Assembly: GCF_015234215.1 (NCBI RefSeq)
Contig: NZ_JADEKP010000001.1
Location: 124,001 to 188,000 of the forward strand
DNA length: 64,000 bases
From: Clostridium chrysemydis
GTDB taxonomy: Bacteria; Bacillota; Clostridia; Clostridiales; Clostridiaceae
Direction: 5' to 3'
Part shown: positions 1 to 9,147 of the stretch, in pieces
Layout: every line of letters begins with the position of its first letter
Numbering within the stretch: the stretch's first letter is position 1
The notes under the pieces: generated by a model
What the model saw: the letters and a program-made list of their open reading frames with translations, nothing else
Databases searched by the model: none
Told to the model about the DNA's origin: nothing
Position numbers and translations under genes: made by a program

Positions 1-1
1 A

Positions 2-457
2 GTTCCTACTGAATATAAATCAGCTTTAGCAAAAGCAAAGGTATATAGTAATTCTATGAGTATGTCTAAAGAGGGAGTTTATGATCAATTAACTTCAGAG
101 TACGGAGAGAAATTCTCTAAAGAAGCAGCAAAATACGCTGTAGATAACGTAGAAGCAAATTGGAAAGAAAACGCACTTAAAAAGGCAGAAACTTATAGCG
201 ATACTATGAATATGTCTAAAGATGGAATTTACGATCAATTAATTTCAAAGCACGGAGAAAAATTCACAAAAGACCAAGCAAAGTATGCTGTAGATAACGT
301 AGAAGCAAATTGGAAAGAAAATGCTCTTAAAAAAGCAAAGACTTATCAAGACAGTATGAATATGTCTCCAAACGCAATTTATGATCAATTAATATCTCAG
401 CATGGTGAAAAGTTCACAAAAGACCAAGCAAAATATGCTGTAGATAAATTAAAGTAA
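2..457 (+). CDS. Ltp-repeat surface/lipoprotein, 5' partial
   Basis: The reading frame is open from base 2, so the gene begins outside the window and only its C-terminal 151 codons are seen. It holds three near-identical repeats of about 47 residues, each with the core NMSxxxIYDQLxSxHGEKF followed by AKYAVDN and an NWKENALKKA helix. This pattern fits the Ltp (lipoprotein_Ltp, helix-turn-helix-like) repeat of Gram-positive surface lipoproteins and phage superinfection-exclusion proteins. An internal ATG at 56 is not a credible start because the repeat pattern continues upstream of it. The N-terminal signal or lipobox, if present, lies outside the window. Role unknown; surface attachment is inferred from the family. 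Confidence 0.75.
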   Translation, partial: VPTEYKSALAKAKVYSNSMSMSKEGVYDQLTSEYGEKFSKEAAKYAVDNVEANWKENALKKAETYSDTMNMSKDGIYDQLISKHGEKFTKDQAKYAVDNVEANWKENALKKAKTYQDSMNMSPNAIYDQLISQHGEKFTKDQAKYAVDKLK

Positions 458-500
458 GATACTTAGACAGAAAAAATTAAAATATATAATTTATAAGAAT

Positions 501-539
501 ATTAGGATAATACTTTTAGTAGTATTATCCTAATTTTTT
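501..539 (+). terminator. Rho-independent terminator of the Ltp-repeat gene
   Basis: Perfect 14-bp stem (501-514 with 521-534), a 6-nt loop, then a T-run at 534-539. Confidence 0.9.
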
Positions 540-717
540 AGTTCAATTAATAAAAAGTTAGGATAAATAATACTAAATTTGAAATTAGCATTAACTTTTT
601 GTTAGTAATTTTGATAAATTATAAAAATTATGATTAAATTTGGTATCATATTTATGGTGAACAAATTAAATTATTATTTAAATAATAGGATTGTAATAAG
701 AAAGCGAGAGGAATTAA

Positions 718-3003
718 GTGAAAATATTAAAAGATTTAAAGACTTTTTTTACAATAAATCTGGTATTAGTATCTTTCTTATTAATTGGTGACTTTTTAGC
801 ATCGAGGATAATAACTAATAATATAAACGAAAAGTCCTACGTAAACTACAGCAAACAGATTTCTAAATTAGCTGAAGGTACTTTTAATGGGTTAGAGGAG
901 CTTGTTTCAGATTTTGCATCTGATAAAGAGCTTATTAAATTATTAAATAAAAAAGGGTCTCACGAAGATAAAGAAAAGATTATTATGAGCAACGTAAAGT
1001 ATGCTAAAGCTTTACTTACAACTATAAGTTTTGCAGAATCTATTTACGTAGTTGATGATAATGAAAAAGAACTTTATAGTTCAAACGGATACCATAAAGA
1101 TTATGATATGGTAAGTAGACCTTGGTTTGAAGAAGCTTTTAAAGAAAATATGGAAGGTAAGAAGGTTATAATTACCCCAATGCATAGAGATTACTTTAAT
1201 GATAGATATACTATCTCCATTGTATCTTTCATTAAGGATAAAAATAATAAGGTGCTAGGCTGCGTGATTTTAAATACATATATGGATACCTTCACGAGGT
1301 ATATGGGAGATCTTTACGGAGACGATGGTAAAGTAAAGATGTTTATAAAATTGCTTGATGGTACATACTACGATTATTATAGCGGTATTAAAACTTTAGA
1401 GGAGATAAAAAGTCAAAAGGGAGTTCATATCGTAGATAATGGTAATATGCTTTTTGCATTTAATAATGATGCATCTACTATTCACAGGGTTATAAATAAC
1501 GTAAACACTATTAATTTAGTTATGTTTTTAGTATTTATTTTATTGACCTTAGTTTCATTTATTGTAGTTAAAAAGAAAATCTTAGGCTCTCTTCTATTAA
1601 ATATAAATAAGCTTAAAAATATTTTAGTTTATTTAAATAAATACGATGAAGAAAAGTTTGAAAGCAAAGAAGGTTTTGAGCAGCTAGATTTTATAGTTAA
1701 TGCTTTTGATGAAGCTATAGATGAAAAAGCTAAAGAGTATATTTTATATGACTCTTTAACTAAGGTTTTAAATAGAAAAGGCTTATTAGAAGAATTTAAT
1801 AAAGAAGCTAAAAAAGGTAGGGAGTTTGCGATTATATTTATAGATTTAAATAAATTTAAAAATATAAATGATGTTTATGGTCATATAGCTGGGGATGATT
1901 ACCTTAAAGGATTTTCAGAGATATTATCTAAAGCACTTAAAAATAGGGGAGTTTTAGCTAGAGTTTCAGGGGATGAATTTGTAATTTTATATAAAAATTA
2001 TACCTCAAAGATGGAACTTAAAAATTTCTTTAAAAATAATGTATTTAAAGTCTTTAAGGAAAATAGACTTTTAGATAAAAAGCTTTTAGTTACATTTTCA
2101 GCAGGTGCTGCAATTTATCCGACTGATGGAAACACTTTAAGTGATCTTATAAAGAAAAGTGACTTTATGATGTATACAAACAAAAAGAAAGGTTCTAGTG
2201 ACGAACTAGCCTTTTTTGATGATAAAGGATATAAAGAATCAGAAGAAGAGGAAACTATAGCTATAGAACTAGAACAAGCTATAAAAAATAATGAATTATT
2301 TTTAAAATATCAACCTATACTTAACAGGAATAAAGAAGTAGTTAAGGCAGAAGCTCTCATAAGATGGGAAAATAAAAAGCTTGGATTTATCCCTCCAGAT
2401 AAGTTTATAAAAATAGCTGAAGAAACTAGAGAAATAATTAAAATAGGTTATTTTGTTATAGATAGGCTTTGCAAAGATATTAAAATAATTAAAGAGTCTG
2501 GAATAGGTAATGTTGTGTTTAATGTTAATGTTTCTGCAATTCAGCTTTTAGAGCCAAGCTTTGCAATTAAAGCTAAAAAGATAGTTGAAAAAAATAATCT
2601 TAAATGCAGGGATATCTGTATAGAGATAACTGAATCAGTTATGATTGAAGAAGAGGAAGTATCTTTAAAGAATTTAGATTTATTAAAGCTTTACGGGTTT
2701 AAGTTATCTTTAGATGACTTTGGAACAGGCTATACATCCTTTGCTTATTTAAAGAAATTTAAAGGAGAATCTTTAAAGATAGATAAGACTATTTTAGATG
2801 ATGCTGTGGATAATGAGTATAGAATTATAAATAGCATAAAAGAAATAGGTGAAGAATTAGAATTTAATGTTGTTATTGAAGGAGTAGAGAGAAAAGAGCA
2901 GTTTGAAGCTTTAAGTAAGATAGGCTGTAACTATTTCCAAGGTTTTTATTTTTCAAAACCAATAATGATTAATGAATTAAAAGATTTTATAAATAAGAGT
3001 TAA
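718..3003 (+). CDS. Membrane Cache-GGDEF-EAL cyclic-di-GMP turnover protein
   Basis: A 761-residue protein with a transmembrane helix near residues 10-33, an extracellular Cache-like sensor with a SRPWFEEAF stretch, a second helix near 264-286, a GGDEF domain (about 345-500) and an EAL domain (about 515-755). The GGDEF signature is SGDEF (417-421), a variant of the usual active-site loop. The EAL domain keeps EAL at 545-547, the IEITES glutamate, LDDFGTGY, LKIDK, IEGVE and FQGFYFSKP, so phosphodiesterase activity looks intact. It probably senses an external ligand and adjusts c-di-GMP. The start is GTG at 718 behind GAGAGG. It is a monocistronic unit closed by its own terminator. The net activity (cyclase or phosphodiesterase) cannot be told from sequence. 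Confidence 0.92.
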   Translation: MKILKDLKTFFTINLVLVSFLLIGDFLASRIITNNINEKSYVNYSKQISKLAEGTFNGLEELVSDFASDKELIKLLNKKGSHEDKEKIIMSNVKYAKALLTTISFAESIYVVDDNEKELYSSNGYHKDYDMVSRPWFEEAFKENMEGKKVIITPMHRDYFNDRYTISIVSFIKDKNNKVLGCVILNTYMDTFTRYMGDLYGDDGKVKMFIKLLDGTYYDYYSGIKTLEEIKSQKGVHIVDNGNMLFAFNNDASTIHRVINNVNTINLVMFLVFILLTLVSFIVVKKKILGSLLLNINKLKNILVYLNKYDEEKFESKEGFEQLDFIVNAFDEAIDEKAKEYILYDSLTKVLNRKGLLEEFNKEAKKGREFAIIFIDLNKFKNINDVYGHIAGDDYLKGFSEILSKALKNRGVLARVSGDEFVILYKNYTSKMELKNFFKNNVFKVFKENRLLDKKLLVTFSAGAAIYPTDGNTLSDLIKKSDFMMYTNKKKGSSDELAFFDDKGYKESEEEETIAIELEQAIKNNELFLKYQPILNRNKEVVKAEALIRWENKKLGFIPPDKFIKIAEETREIIKIGYFVIDRLCKDIKIIKESGIGNVVFNVNVSAIQLLEPSFAIKAKKIVEKNNLKCRDICIEITESVMIEEEEVSLKNLDLLKLYGFKLSLDDFGTGYTSFAYLKKFKGESLKIDKTILDDAVDNEYRIINSIKEIGEELEFNVVIEGVERKEQFEALSKIGCNYFQGFYFSKPIMINELKDFINKS

Positions 3004-3033
3004 AGCTATGCTATTTTTAGTATAGCTTTTTTT
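3003..3033 (+). terminator. Terminator of the GGDEF-EAL gene
   Basis: An 11-bp stem AAGCTATGCTA / TAGTATAGCTT with one wobble, followed by a run of T at 3027-3033. It starts at the stop codon. Confidence 0.85.
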
Positions 3034-3041
3034 CTATAGAG

Positions 3042-3070
3042 TTGACATTAATTAGGAATAGTGTTATATA
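3042..3070 (+). promoter_or_regulatory. Sigma-A promoter of htpG
   Basis: TTGACA at 3042-3047, a 17-bp spacer, and TATATA at 3065-3070. The expected transcription start is near 3077, just before the CIRCE operator. Confidence 0.85.
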
Positions 3071-3082
3071 TTTTATTAGGGA

Positions 3083-3109
3083 TTAGCACTCTAAGGGTGA
3101 GAGTGCTAA
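3083..3109 (+). promoter_or_regulatory. CIRCE element (HrcA operator)
   Basis: Exact consensus TTAGCACTC (3083-3091), N9, GAGTGCTAA (3101-3109). CIRCE is the inverted repeat bound by the heat-shock repressor HrcA. It lies between the predicted transcription start and the htpG ribosome site, so htpG here is predicted to be a class I (HrcA-controlled) heat-shock gene. Confidence 0.96.
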
Positions 3110-3146
3110 CGCATAGAATATTTTAATTGAAGGGGAGTAATTCAAG

Positions 3147-5018
3147 ATGTCAAAGAGAGAATTTAAAGCAGAATCAAAAAGATTATTAGACATTGTAATT
3201 AACTCAATCTATACAAACAGAGAGATATTTTTAAGAGAGTTAATTTCAAATGCCAGCGATGCAACAGATAAGGTTTATTACAAAACTTTAGAGGACAGTA
3301 ACCTTACTTTTAATAAAGATGATTACTTTATTAAAATCGTCCCAAACAAAGAAGAGAGAACTTTAACTATCCAAGATAGAGGGATAGGGATGACTAAAGA
3401 AGAACTTGATGATAACTTAGGAGTTATAGCAAAAAGTGGATCTTTAGCATTTAAAAAGGAAAATGAATTAAAAGACGGATTTGATATAATAGGTCAATTC
3501 GGAGTAGGTTTTTATTCAGGATTTTTAGTAGCAGATAAGATGACTGTTATATCTAAAGCCTTAGGTTCAGACAAAGCTTATAAGTGGGAATCTGACGGGG
3601 TAGACGGATACACTATAGAAGATGCTGAAAAAGAAAATATAGGAACTTCTGTAATCTTACACTTAAAAGAAAATACTGAAGATGAAAATTATGATGAATT
3701 CTTAGAAGAATATAAATTAAGAAGTTTAATTAAAAAATACTCAGACTTTATAAGATATCCAATCAAATTAGATATAGTTAAGTCAGAATTAAAAGAAGGA
3801 ACTGAGGACGAATACGAAGAAAAAGTTTCAGAAGAAACTGTAAACAGTATGGTTCCACTTTGGAGAAGAAACAAAAAAGAATTAAAAGACGAAGATTATA
3901 ATAACTTCTACGTTGAAAAAAGATTTGGTTTTGATAAACCTTTAAGACATATGCATATAAGTGTTGATGGAATGATAAGCTACAACTCAATTTTATATAT
4001 TCCAGAAAATACTCCTTACGATTATTACACTAAGGAATATGAAAAAGGTTTAGAACTTTACTCAAACGGAGTATTAATAATGGAAAAATGCTCAGAGCTT
4101 TTACCAGATTACTTTGGATTTGTAAAAGGTATAGTAGATTCAGCTGACCTTTCACTTAATATTTCAAGAGAGATGCTTCAACACGACAGACAACTTAGCC
4201 GTATAGCTAAAAACATTAAAAACAAAATCAAAAACGAATTAGAATCTATGCTTAAAAACGATAGAGAAGCATACGAAAAATTCTATAAATCATTCGGAAG
4301 ACAACTTAAATACGGAATTTATGATGACTTTGGGATGAATAAAGACGACTTAAAAGATTTAATTATGTTCTATTCTTCAAAAGAAAAGAAAATGGTTACT
4401 TTAAATGAGTACGTAGAAAGAATGGCAGAAGATCAAAAATACATTTACTACGCAGTTGGAGAATCAAACGAAAGAATAGAAAAAATGCCTCAAACTGAGA
4501 TGCTTTTAGATAAAGGATACGAAATTCTGTATTTCACAGAAGATATAGACGAATTCTCAATAAAAGTTCTTATGAACTACAAAGAAAAAGAATTCAAATC
4601 AGTTTCAAGCGGAGATTTAGGAATTGAATCTAAAGAAGAAAATGAAAAAGAAAACGAAGAAAACAAAGACTTATTCTCTATGATGAAAGAAGCTTTAGGA
4701 GATAAAGTAACAGCAGTTAGAGCTTCTAACAGACTTAAAAACTACCCAGTTTGCCTTTCATCAGAAGGAGAACTTTCAATAGAGATGGAAAAAATCTTAA
4801 ATGCTATGCCAAACAACGAAAAGCTTAAAGCAAAAAGAATATTAGAAGTAAATACAAACCACGAAGTATTTAATTCATTAAAATCATCTATGGAAAGTGA
4901 TAAAGAAAAATTTAGCCTTTACACAAATCTTTTATACAACCAAGCATTATTAGTAGAAGGTTTAAATATAGAAGATCCAGTTGAATTTACAAATGATATT
5001 TGTAAGTTAATGAAATAG
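3147..5018 (+). CDS. htpG: Chaperone protein HtpG (Hsp90)
   Basis: A 623-residue ATP-dependent cytosolic chaperone of the Hsp90 family. The N-terminal GHKL/Bergerat ATP site is complete: [16 protein letters not shown] and [11 protein letters not shown] (within residues 30-125). Middle- and C-terminal dimerisation domains follow with normal length and order, including [15 protein letters not shown]. The start ATG lies 9 bases after GGGGAG. The gene stands alone between a sigma-A promoter with a perfect CIRCE site and a strong terminator, so HrcA repression relieved by heat is the expected control. It helps fold or remodel client proteins, usually with the DnaK system. Confidence 0.97.
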   Translation: MSKREFKAESKRLLDIVINSIYTNREIFLRELISNASDATDKVYYKTLEDSNLTFNKDDYFIKIVPNKEERTLTIQDRGIGMTKEELDDNLGVIAKSGSLAFKKENELKDGFDIIGQFGVGFYSGFLVADKMTVISKALGSDKAYKWESDGVDGYTIEDAEKENIGTSVILHLKENTEDENYDEFLEEYKLRSLIKKYSDFIRYPIKLDIVKSELKEGTEDEYEEKVSEETVNSMVPLWRRNKKELKDEDYNNFYVEKRFGFDKPLRHMHISVDGMISYNSILYIPENTPYDYYTKEYEKGLELYSNGVLIMEKCSELLPDYFGFVKGIVDSADLSLNISREMLQHDRQLSRIAKNIKNKIKNELESMLKNDREAYEKFYKSFGRQLKYGIYDDFGMNKDDLKDLIMFYSSKEKKMVTLNEYVERMAEDQKYIYYAVGESNERIEKMPQTEMLLDKGYEILYFTEDIDEFSIKVLMNYKEKEFKSVSSGDLGIESKEENEKENEENKDLFSMMKEALGDKVTAVRASNRLKNYPVCLSSEGELSIEMEKILNAMPNNEKLKAKRILEVNTNHEVFNSLKSSMESDKEKFSLYTNLLYNQALLVEGLNIEDPVEFTNDICKLMK

Positions 5019-5027
5019 ATAATTTTG

Positions 5028-5060
5028 CCCTGTAGTTTTTAATTAGACTACAGGGTTTTT
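5028..5060 (+). terminator. Terminator of htpG
   Basis: Stem CCCTGTAGT (5028-5036) / ACTACAGGG (5047-5055), then TTTTT. Confidence 0.9.
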
Positions 5061-5106
5061 ATTTACAAACTTATTCCAAGATTATACAATTAAATAGGGG
5101 TGTAGT

Positions 5107-5358
5107 ATGTTTATAATAAAATTTATAGTATTAATCCTATTAGCTTTACTATTAGATAAAATACTAGAGCCACTTTATAAGAAAATTTTAGTTGGGGATG
5201 GAAGAAGACAAAAGAAGCTATTTATAATTTTAATAGGATTATTTTTATTACTTCTTGCAGAAGGTTTAGAATTTCAAAATTCAGAAATAATTAAAGGATT
5301 AGTTTTAGTAGAAACTGTTTTTGCAAGTAGTTATGCTAATGAAAATTGCACAGAATAA
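5107..5358 (+). CDS. Small two-helix membrane protein, unknown
   Basis: An 83-residue protein with a hydrophobic helix at residues 2-16, a basic loop (GDGRRQKK), a second helix near 38-51 and a short polar C-terminus ending NENCTE. ATG follows AGGGGTG at good spacing. I do not recognise a family. The last 13 codons with the stop are repeated exactly about 600 bases downstream (5922-5962), where the rest of the gene is degraded. The terminator that fits this gene sits after that second copy. Function unknown. Confidence 0.6.
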   Translation: MFIIKFIVLILLALLLDKILEPLYKKILVGDGRRQKKLFIILIGLFLLLLAEGLEFQNSEIIKGLVLVETVFASSYANENCTE

Positions 5359-5360
5359 AG
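5320..5360 (+). repeat. 41-bp direct repeat, copy 1
   Basis: Identical over 41 bases to 5922-5962. It covers the 3' end and stop codon of the 83-residue membrane protein gene. Weaker similarity extends on both sides. Confidence 0.9.
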
Positions 5361-5513
5361 AATTAATTAGAATAGTATGGGATTGGCATTTAACCAGATA
5401 TTATCATAAGTATAAAAATGATATATTCTCTAACATTAATACTTACAATGTTGATACGAGAGATACAAAGAATAAGGATATATAATGAGAATACAAAGTA
5501 GGAGTTTTAAATT

Positions 5514-5750
5514 ATGAAAAAAAATTTAATTTATTTAAAGTATTATATTATGTGTTATATAATAAGTATTCCATTTTATGCTTTTATAATCTTATTAAAC
5601 GGAGATTTTCTAAGTAATAGAATATTTCCATTTGAATTGCCATTAGTAATAAATATAATTATATGTTGTATTATATTTATTATTGCAATTAGTATATCTA
5701 TAATACCCGCATACATGTTAAGTTTAAATAAGTTCCACGAAAAAAAATAA
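5514..5750 (+). CDS. Small membrane protein, probably frameshifted
   Basis: A 78-residue hydrophobic protein with two clear helices (about residues 8-29 and 43-70), starting at ATG behind TAGGAG. The frame ends just after an A8 tract (5739-5746). Adding one A would extend it by about 34 residues to a stop at 5846-5848, through a convincing third helix (IFLILNILISILIYLVPFF). The gene therefore looks truncated by a one-base deletion, or is phase-variable at the A-tract, or the read has an error there. It lies between the two 41-bp repeats. Family unknown. Confidence 0.5.
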   Translation: MKKNLIYLKYYIMCYIISIPFYAFIILLNGDFLSNRIFPFELPLVINIIICCIIFIIAISISIIPAYMLSLNKFHEKK

Positions 5751-5921
5751 GTAAATTAACTTATAAAATATTTTTAATATTAAATATCTTAATATCGATA
5801 TTAATTTATTTAGTACCATTCTTCACAGGAAAAATGGATAATTTTTAGAAATTTATAAAAATGTTAAAAAGTGTGGATAAAATATTGCACGGTTTTAGAA
5901 TGTAATTTATCAGAAATTATG

Positions 5922-5962
5922 TTTGCAAGTAGTTATGCTAATGAAAATTGCACAGAATAAAG
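5922..5962 (+). repeat. 41-bp direct repeat, copy 2 (degraded gene 3' end)
   Basis: Exact copy of 5320-5360. The preceding 35-40 bases resemble the 83-residue gene only patchily and have no usable frame, so this is a decayed duplicate of that gene's end. It is followed within 15 bases by a terminator. Confidence 0.85.
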
Positions 5963-5974
5963 AGTAAATTAGAT

Positions 5975-6012
5975 AATAGACTAAAATATTTATTTTGGTC
6001 TATTATTTTTTT
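5975..6012 (+). terminator. Terminator after the duplicated segment
   Basis: A 12-bp stem AATAGACTAAAA (5975-5986) / TTTTGGTCTATT (5993-6004), then a T-rich tail (6006-6012). From here to 6183 I see only AT-rich leader DNA for the next gene. Confidence 0.8.
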
Positions 6013-6183
6013 ACCTGTTTGTTAAAAATAGAGTTATATAAATATTAATTATTTGAAAATTAATTAAAAAAGGACTATAAATTTATAAAAGAATAAATTA
6101 AAATAGAATAGAAGGTTATTTATTAATAATTAATATTAAATAATAATATATTTAAATTGAATAAAAATTTGGAGATGATAGAA

Positions 6184-6636
6184 ATGAAAGTGCATAAAAA
6201 TTATCTTATATTAATAGCAGGAATAGTTTGGAGTATAGCAGGTTTTAATATAGTAAGACTTGGCGTTATAGCATATAAAGATCACGTTACAATTTTAAAT
6301 ATTATTTTATCAGTAGTAGTATTTTCAATATTCTTAGGAATGATATTTTATAAAATGGTACAAAAACACGTTGTTAGGATTTTAGATTATAAAGAAAAAC
6401 AATATTTTTATAAATTCTTTGATTTAAAATCATATATAATAATGGCAGTTATGATGGGTGGAGGAATTTATTTAAGATATTCTGGATTAGTTCCTGACAC
6501 ATTTATAGCATTTTTCTATACAGGACTAGGTCTTGCATTACTTTTATCTGGAATACTATTTTTAATAAAATACGTACAAGTAGTAAAATCAGACAAAGAA
6601 GGAAAAGAAGAAGAATTAAAAGAAAAAGAAGCATAA
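6184..6636 (+). CDS. Conserved four-helix membrane protein, unknown
   Basis: About 150 residues with four predicted membrane helices (residues about 8-26, 34-56, 80-96 and 103-126 from the chosen start) and a charged C-terminal tail of Lys and Glu. ATG at 6184 is chosen because GGAG at 6171-6174 is 9 bases upstream. The longer frame from TTG 6157 has no ribosome site, and ATG 6175 overlaps it. I recognise no named family. It is monocistronic, and its stop codon lies in the terminator hairpin. Confidence 0.65.
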   Translation: MKVHKNYLILIAGIVWSIAGFNIVRLGVIAYKDHVTILNIILSVVVFSIFLGMIFYKMVQKHVVRILDYKEKQYFYKFFDLKSYIIMAVMMGGGIYLRYSGLVPDTFIAFFYTGLGLALLLSGILFLIKYVQVVKSDKEGKEEELKEKEA

Positions 6637-6653
6637 TATATGCTTCTTTTTTT
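6625..6653. terminator. Bidirectional terminator
   Basis: A 10-bp stem (6625-6634 / 6640-6649) with A-tract on one side and T-tract on the other, between convergent genes. Confidence 0.85.
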
Positions 6654-7206
6654 AGCCTTCTTTTACTAATTTATAATCTTTATCAAAATACTTTACAGTT
6701 ATACTAGAACTTTCCCCTTTGCTATTTATATCTACTAAAGTCATAGGCTTATCTTTAAAATCTATTTTTATAGGTTTTTCATTATTTACTAAAACTTCTG
6801 CATACCTGATATTATCGTTAACATTTTTAATAAAAATAAGACTTAAAATATAGCTGTTTTTATTATAAAAAGGTAAAGCGTGGCATCTAGTTTCAAATTC
6901 ATCTCCTTGATTTTCATAAGCAGATGCTTCTTTAAAAACATAATCATTTAATTCGTTTTTTTCAAAAGAAATATAACCGCTAGCTCTATCTGAATAAAAC
7001 CCAGTAACTTTAGTATCTTCAATATTTAAAGTATCTAAAAGTTTAATATTAGATTTAGAAATACCCCCTAGCATTTCATCAGAGTTTAAAGCTTCTAAAA
7101 TCTCTTTATCGTTATTTCCATAGATAGTTTTATCAGCTTTTTTTACATAGTTAAATAGTAAAATAGTAGATAAGATTATTAAAAGTGCAATTATAATTTT
7201 TTTCAT
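6652..7206 (-). CDS. Membrane-anchored hypothetical protein
   Basis: 184 residues. The N-terminal hydrophobic stretch (residues 3-20) is an uncleaved anchor or signal; the remainder is polar and predicted to lie outside the membrane. The ribosome site AAAGGGGG precedes ATG at 7206. No motif or family is recognised. It is a single-gene unit facing the membrane protein at 6184, sharing its terminator. Confidence 0.55.
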   Translation of the reverse strand: MKKIIIALLIILSTILLFNYVKKADKTIYGNNDKEILEALNSDEMLGGISKSNIKLLDTLNIEDTKVTGFYSDRASGYISFEKNELNDYVFKEASAYENQGDEFETRCHALPFYNKNSYILSLIFIKNVNDNIRYAEVLVNNEKPIKIDFKDKPMTLVDINSKGESSSITVKYFDKDYKLVKEG

Positions 7207-7298
7207 AGCAGAGCCCCCTTTGCTATCCCCCTAAACTTAATGAATAAATTATAACATATTTTGGGAATTGGATTAATATAAAAATTTTATTTAATTAA

Positions 7299-7328
7299 TA
7301 AAAAAGCGCAAGGCTTTAAGCCTTGCGC
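7299..7328 (-). terminator. Terminator of the rhodanese/membrane-protein operon
   Basis: A 9-bp GC-rich stem GCGCAAGGC (7306-7314) / GCCTTGCGC (7320-7328). The A-run at 7299-7305 is a T-run on the minus strand. Confidence 0.92.
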
Positions 7329-7332
7329 AAGG

Positions 7333-7761
7333 TTATCTTCTTGAAATTATAAGTAATTTTAAAAATTCAAATATTGAAATTAAAAATAAACCGATACATA
7401 AGAAATAATAAATTAAAACTTCATTAAGGGCTGGGATATGATAAATTGCAATTCCTAAAAGGCAAAATATTATTCCTATAATTGAATTTATTATAAAAGG
7501 TTTATTATAATTTTTAGTTTTAATTTTTTTTACTATTAAGAAAATAATAGAAGCTATTATTAAAACTAATATACCTTGATAAAATGCAGTTAAGCTTTTA
7601 CTAAAAAAGGTCTTTGGGTAATTATACTGAGTATAAACTAAGTATCTCATAACACCCATCTTACTTTCTGATAAATTATTTAAAATAAGTAAGCTTATTA
7701 AAACTGCCATATTTAAAAAGGTTAATACTGAATATAAAATACTTTTAGTTTTGTTTTTCAT
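7333..7761 (-). CDS. Four-helix membrane protein, unknown
   Basis: 142 residues with four hydrophobic helices (about 9-27, 62-77, 89-107 and 113-137) and short loops. It starts 21 bases after the rhodanese lipoprotein stop codon and shares its terminator, so the two form an operon. No family is recognised. The linkage suggests a membrane partner for the extracytoplasmic sulfurtransferase, but that is inference only. Confidence 0.55.
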   Translation of the reverse strand: MKNKTKSILYSVLTFLNMAVLISLLILNNLSESKMGVMRYLVYTQYNYPKTFFSKSLTAFYQGILVLIIASIIFLIVKKIKTKNYNKPFIINSIIGIIFCLLGIAIYHIPALNEVLIYYFLCIGLFLISIFEFLKLLIISRR

Positions 7762-7782
7762 TTAAGCACTCTTTTCTAATAA

Positions 7783-9147
7783 TTATTTAGTAGGTTCTCC
7801 AGTTTCTGTAGGGTTTGATTTATCTGAAGACCATTCGTACCAACCGTTTGAATATAAAGATATATCTTTAAGTCCAAGTACATTTGCGTAAGTTGTAACT
7901 TCAGCAGCTCTCCAACCTGAACCACAGAAGAAGGCAAGTTTTTCATTTGGATCTATTCCAAGTGATTTCCACATAGCAAGTATTTCATCACCATTTCTCA
8001 TAGTGTTATCTATGTTTCTATAGTCTTCTAGGTGGTGAGCATCAGAACCAGCTTTACCCCACGTTGAACCTTTTGGTCTTCCTTTTTCTGAAAGATCAGG
8101 GTAACCTGAAGTTTTTCCGATATACTCGTCGTAAGATCTTATATCTACAAGCTTAGAATCTTTTCCGTTTAAGATTTCTTTAGCTTTATTTATATCTATT
8201 ATATAGTCTTTCTTTAAAGGCTTATCAGAACCAAATGAATCTACAGGCTTTTTAGGGTTTACTGTAGTTTCCATAGGTAAACCTGCATTAGTCCAAGCGG
8301 CTGTTCCTCCATTTAAGACTCTGACATCTTTAACTCCAAGATAAGTTAAAATTGCAGCTAGTCTGTATGAAGCCATAGGGTCAGCGCCATATAAAACTAC
8401 TGTATCATTTTTAGTTATACCGTTATTTTTAGCAAACTTAATTAAATCTTTATCAGAGTTTAAGCTCCAAAGAGGGGCTGATTCTATCTCGTCTGTATTG
8501 ATGTGAACTGCGCCTTTTATGTGACCAGCTTTGTAATCTTTAGCGTGGTCTAAATCTCCCCAAGATACTTCAAATATTTTAAAGTTATCATTATTAAAAG
8601 TTTCTGGCTTTTTACCTTCTATCAGGTCATTTACAAAGCTTGGTGGAACTAATAAATCGTAATTTTCAAATGATTCCATAGGTAAACTTTTATCATCTGC
8701 CCACTCTTTAACGTCATAAGTATAGATGTTTTTATAACCTTTTTTAGAAAGGTAATCCGCGATTTTTTTAGAGTCTTTAGAGTTAGCATCATATAAAACT
8801 ATATTTTTATCAGGTGTTATGCATTTATCTTTTAGAGTTTTATCAAGTTTTTCGTCTTTGTCTTTATCTGAAACGTCAAGCCAAAGTGCTGAAAAATCAG
8901 TAGCACCTTTTATGTGACCTGAGCGAGAAACAGAATCTAACTTCCAACCGTTAAAAGCATCGTTTGATCTAGTATCAACTACCACCCAATTGTCTTTCCC
9001 TAAGTTTTCTTTTACTTCAGAAGTAGTTATAGTTTTAGTTTGAACTTCAGGTGATTTTGAATCATCTTTTGAAGTACAAGAAACTAAAAATATTCCTAAG
9101 ATTGAAATAGTTAAAATTAATGTTAAGTATTTTGTTTTCTTTAGCAT
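7783..9147 (-). CDS. Lipoprotein with three rhodanese domains (sulfurtransferase)
   Basis: 454 residues with a signal peptide ending in the lipobox LVSC, so it is anchored outside the membrane. Three rhodanese folds follow, at about 38-160, 185-295 and 315-445. Only the third has the catalytic Cys in a rhodanese loop (CGSGWR, Cys about 408). At the same place the first has YDANS and the second YGAD, so both look inactive. Family members move sulfane sulfur from thiosulfate or 3-mercaptopyruvate to thiols or cyanide. The substrate here is unknown. It is the first gene of a two-gene minus-strand operon, divergent from the GntR regulator. Confidence 0.85.
   Translation of the reverse strand: MLKKTKYLTLILTISILGIFLVSCTSKDDSKSPEVQTKTITTSEVKENLGKDNWVVVDTRSNDAFNGWKLDSVSRSGHIKGATDFSALWLDVSDKDKDEKLDKTLKDKCITPDKNIVLYDANSKDSKKIADYLSKKGYKNIYTYDVKEWADDKSLPMESFENYDLLVPPSFVNDLIEGKKPETFNNDNFKIFEVSWGDLDHAKDYKAGHIKGAVHINTDEIESAPLWSLNSDKDLIKFAKNNGITKNDTVVLYGADPMASYRLAAILTYLGVKDVRVLNGGTAAWTNAGLPMETTVNPKKPVDSFGSDKPLKKDYIIDINKAKEILNGKDSKLVDIRSYDEYIGKTSGYPDLSEKGRPKGSTWGKAGSDAHHLEDYRNIDNTMRNGDEILAMWKSLGIDPNEKLAFFCGSGWRAAEVTTYANVLGLKDISLYSNGWYEWSSDKSNPTETGEPTK

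Noticed and set aside
5320-5962. Target-site duplication of an insertion sequence
   Set aside because: Forty-one bases is too long for known IS target duplications, and the intervening DNA has no transposase.
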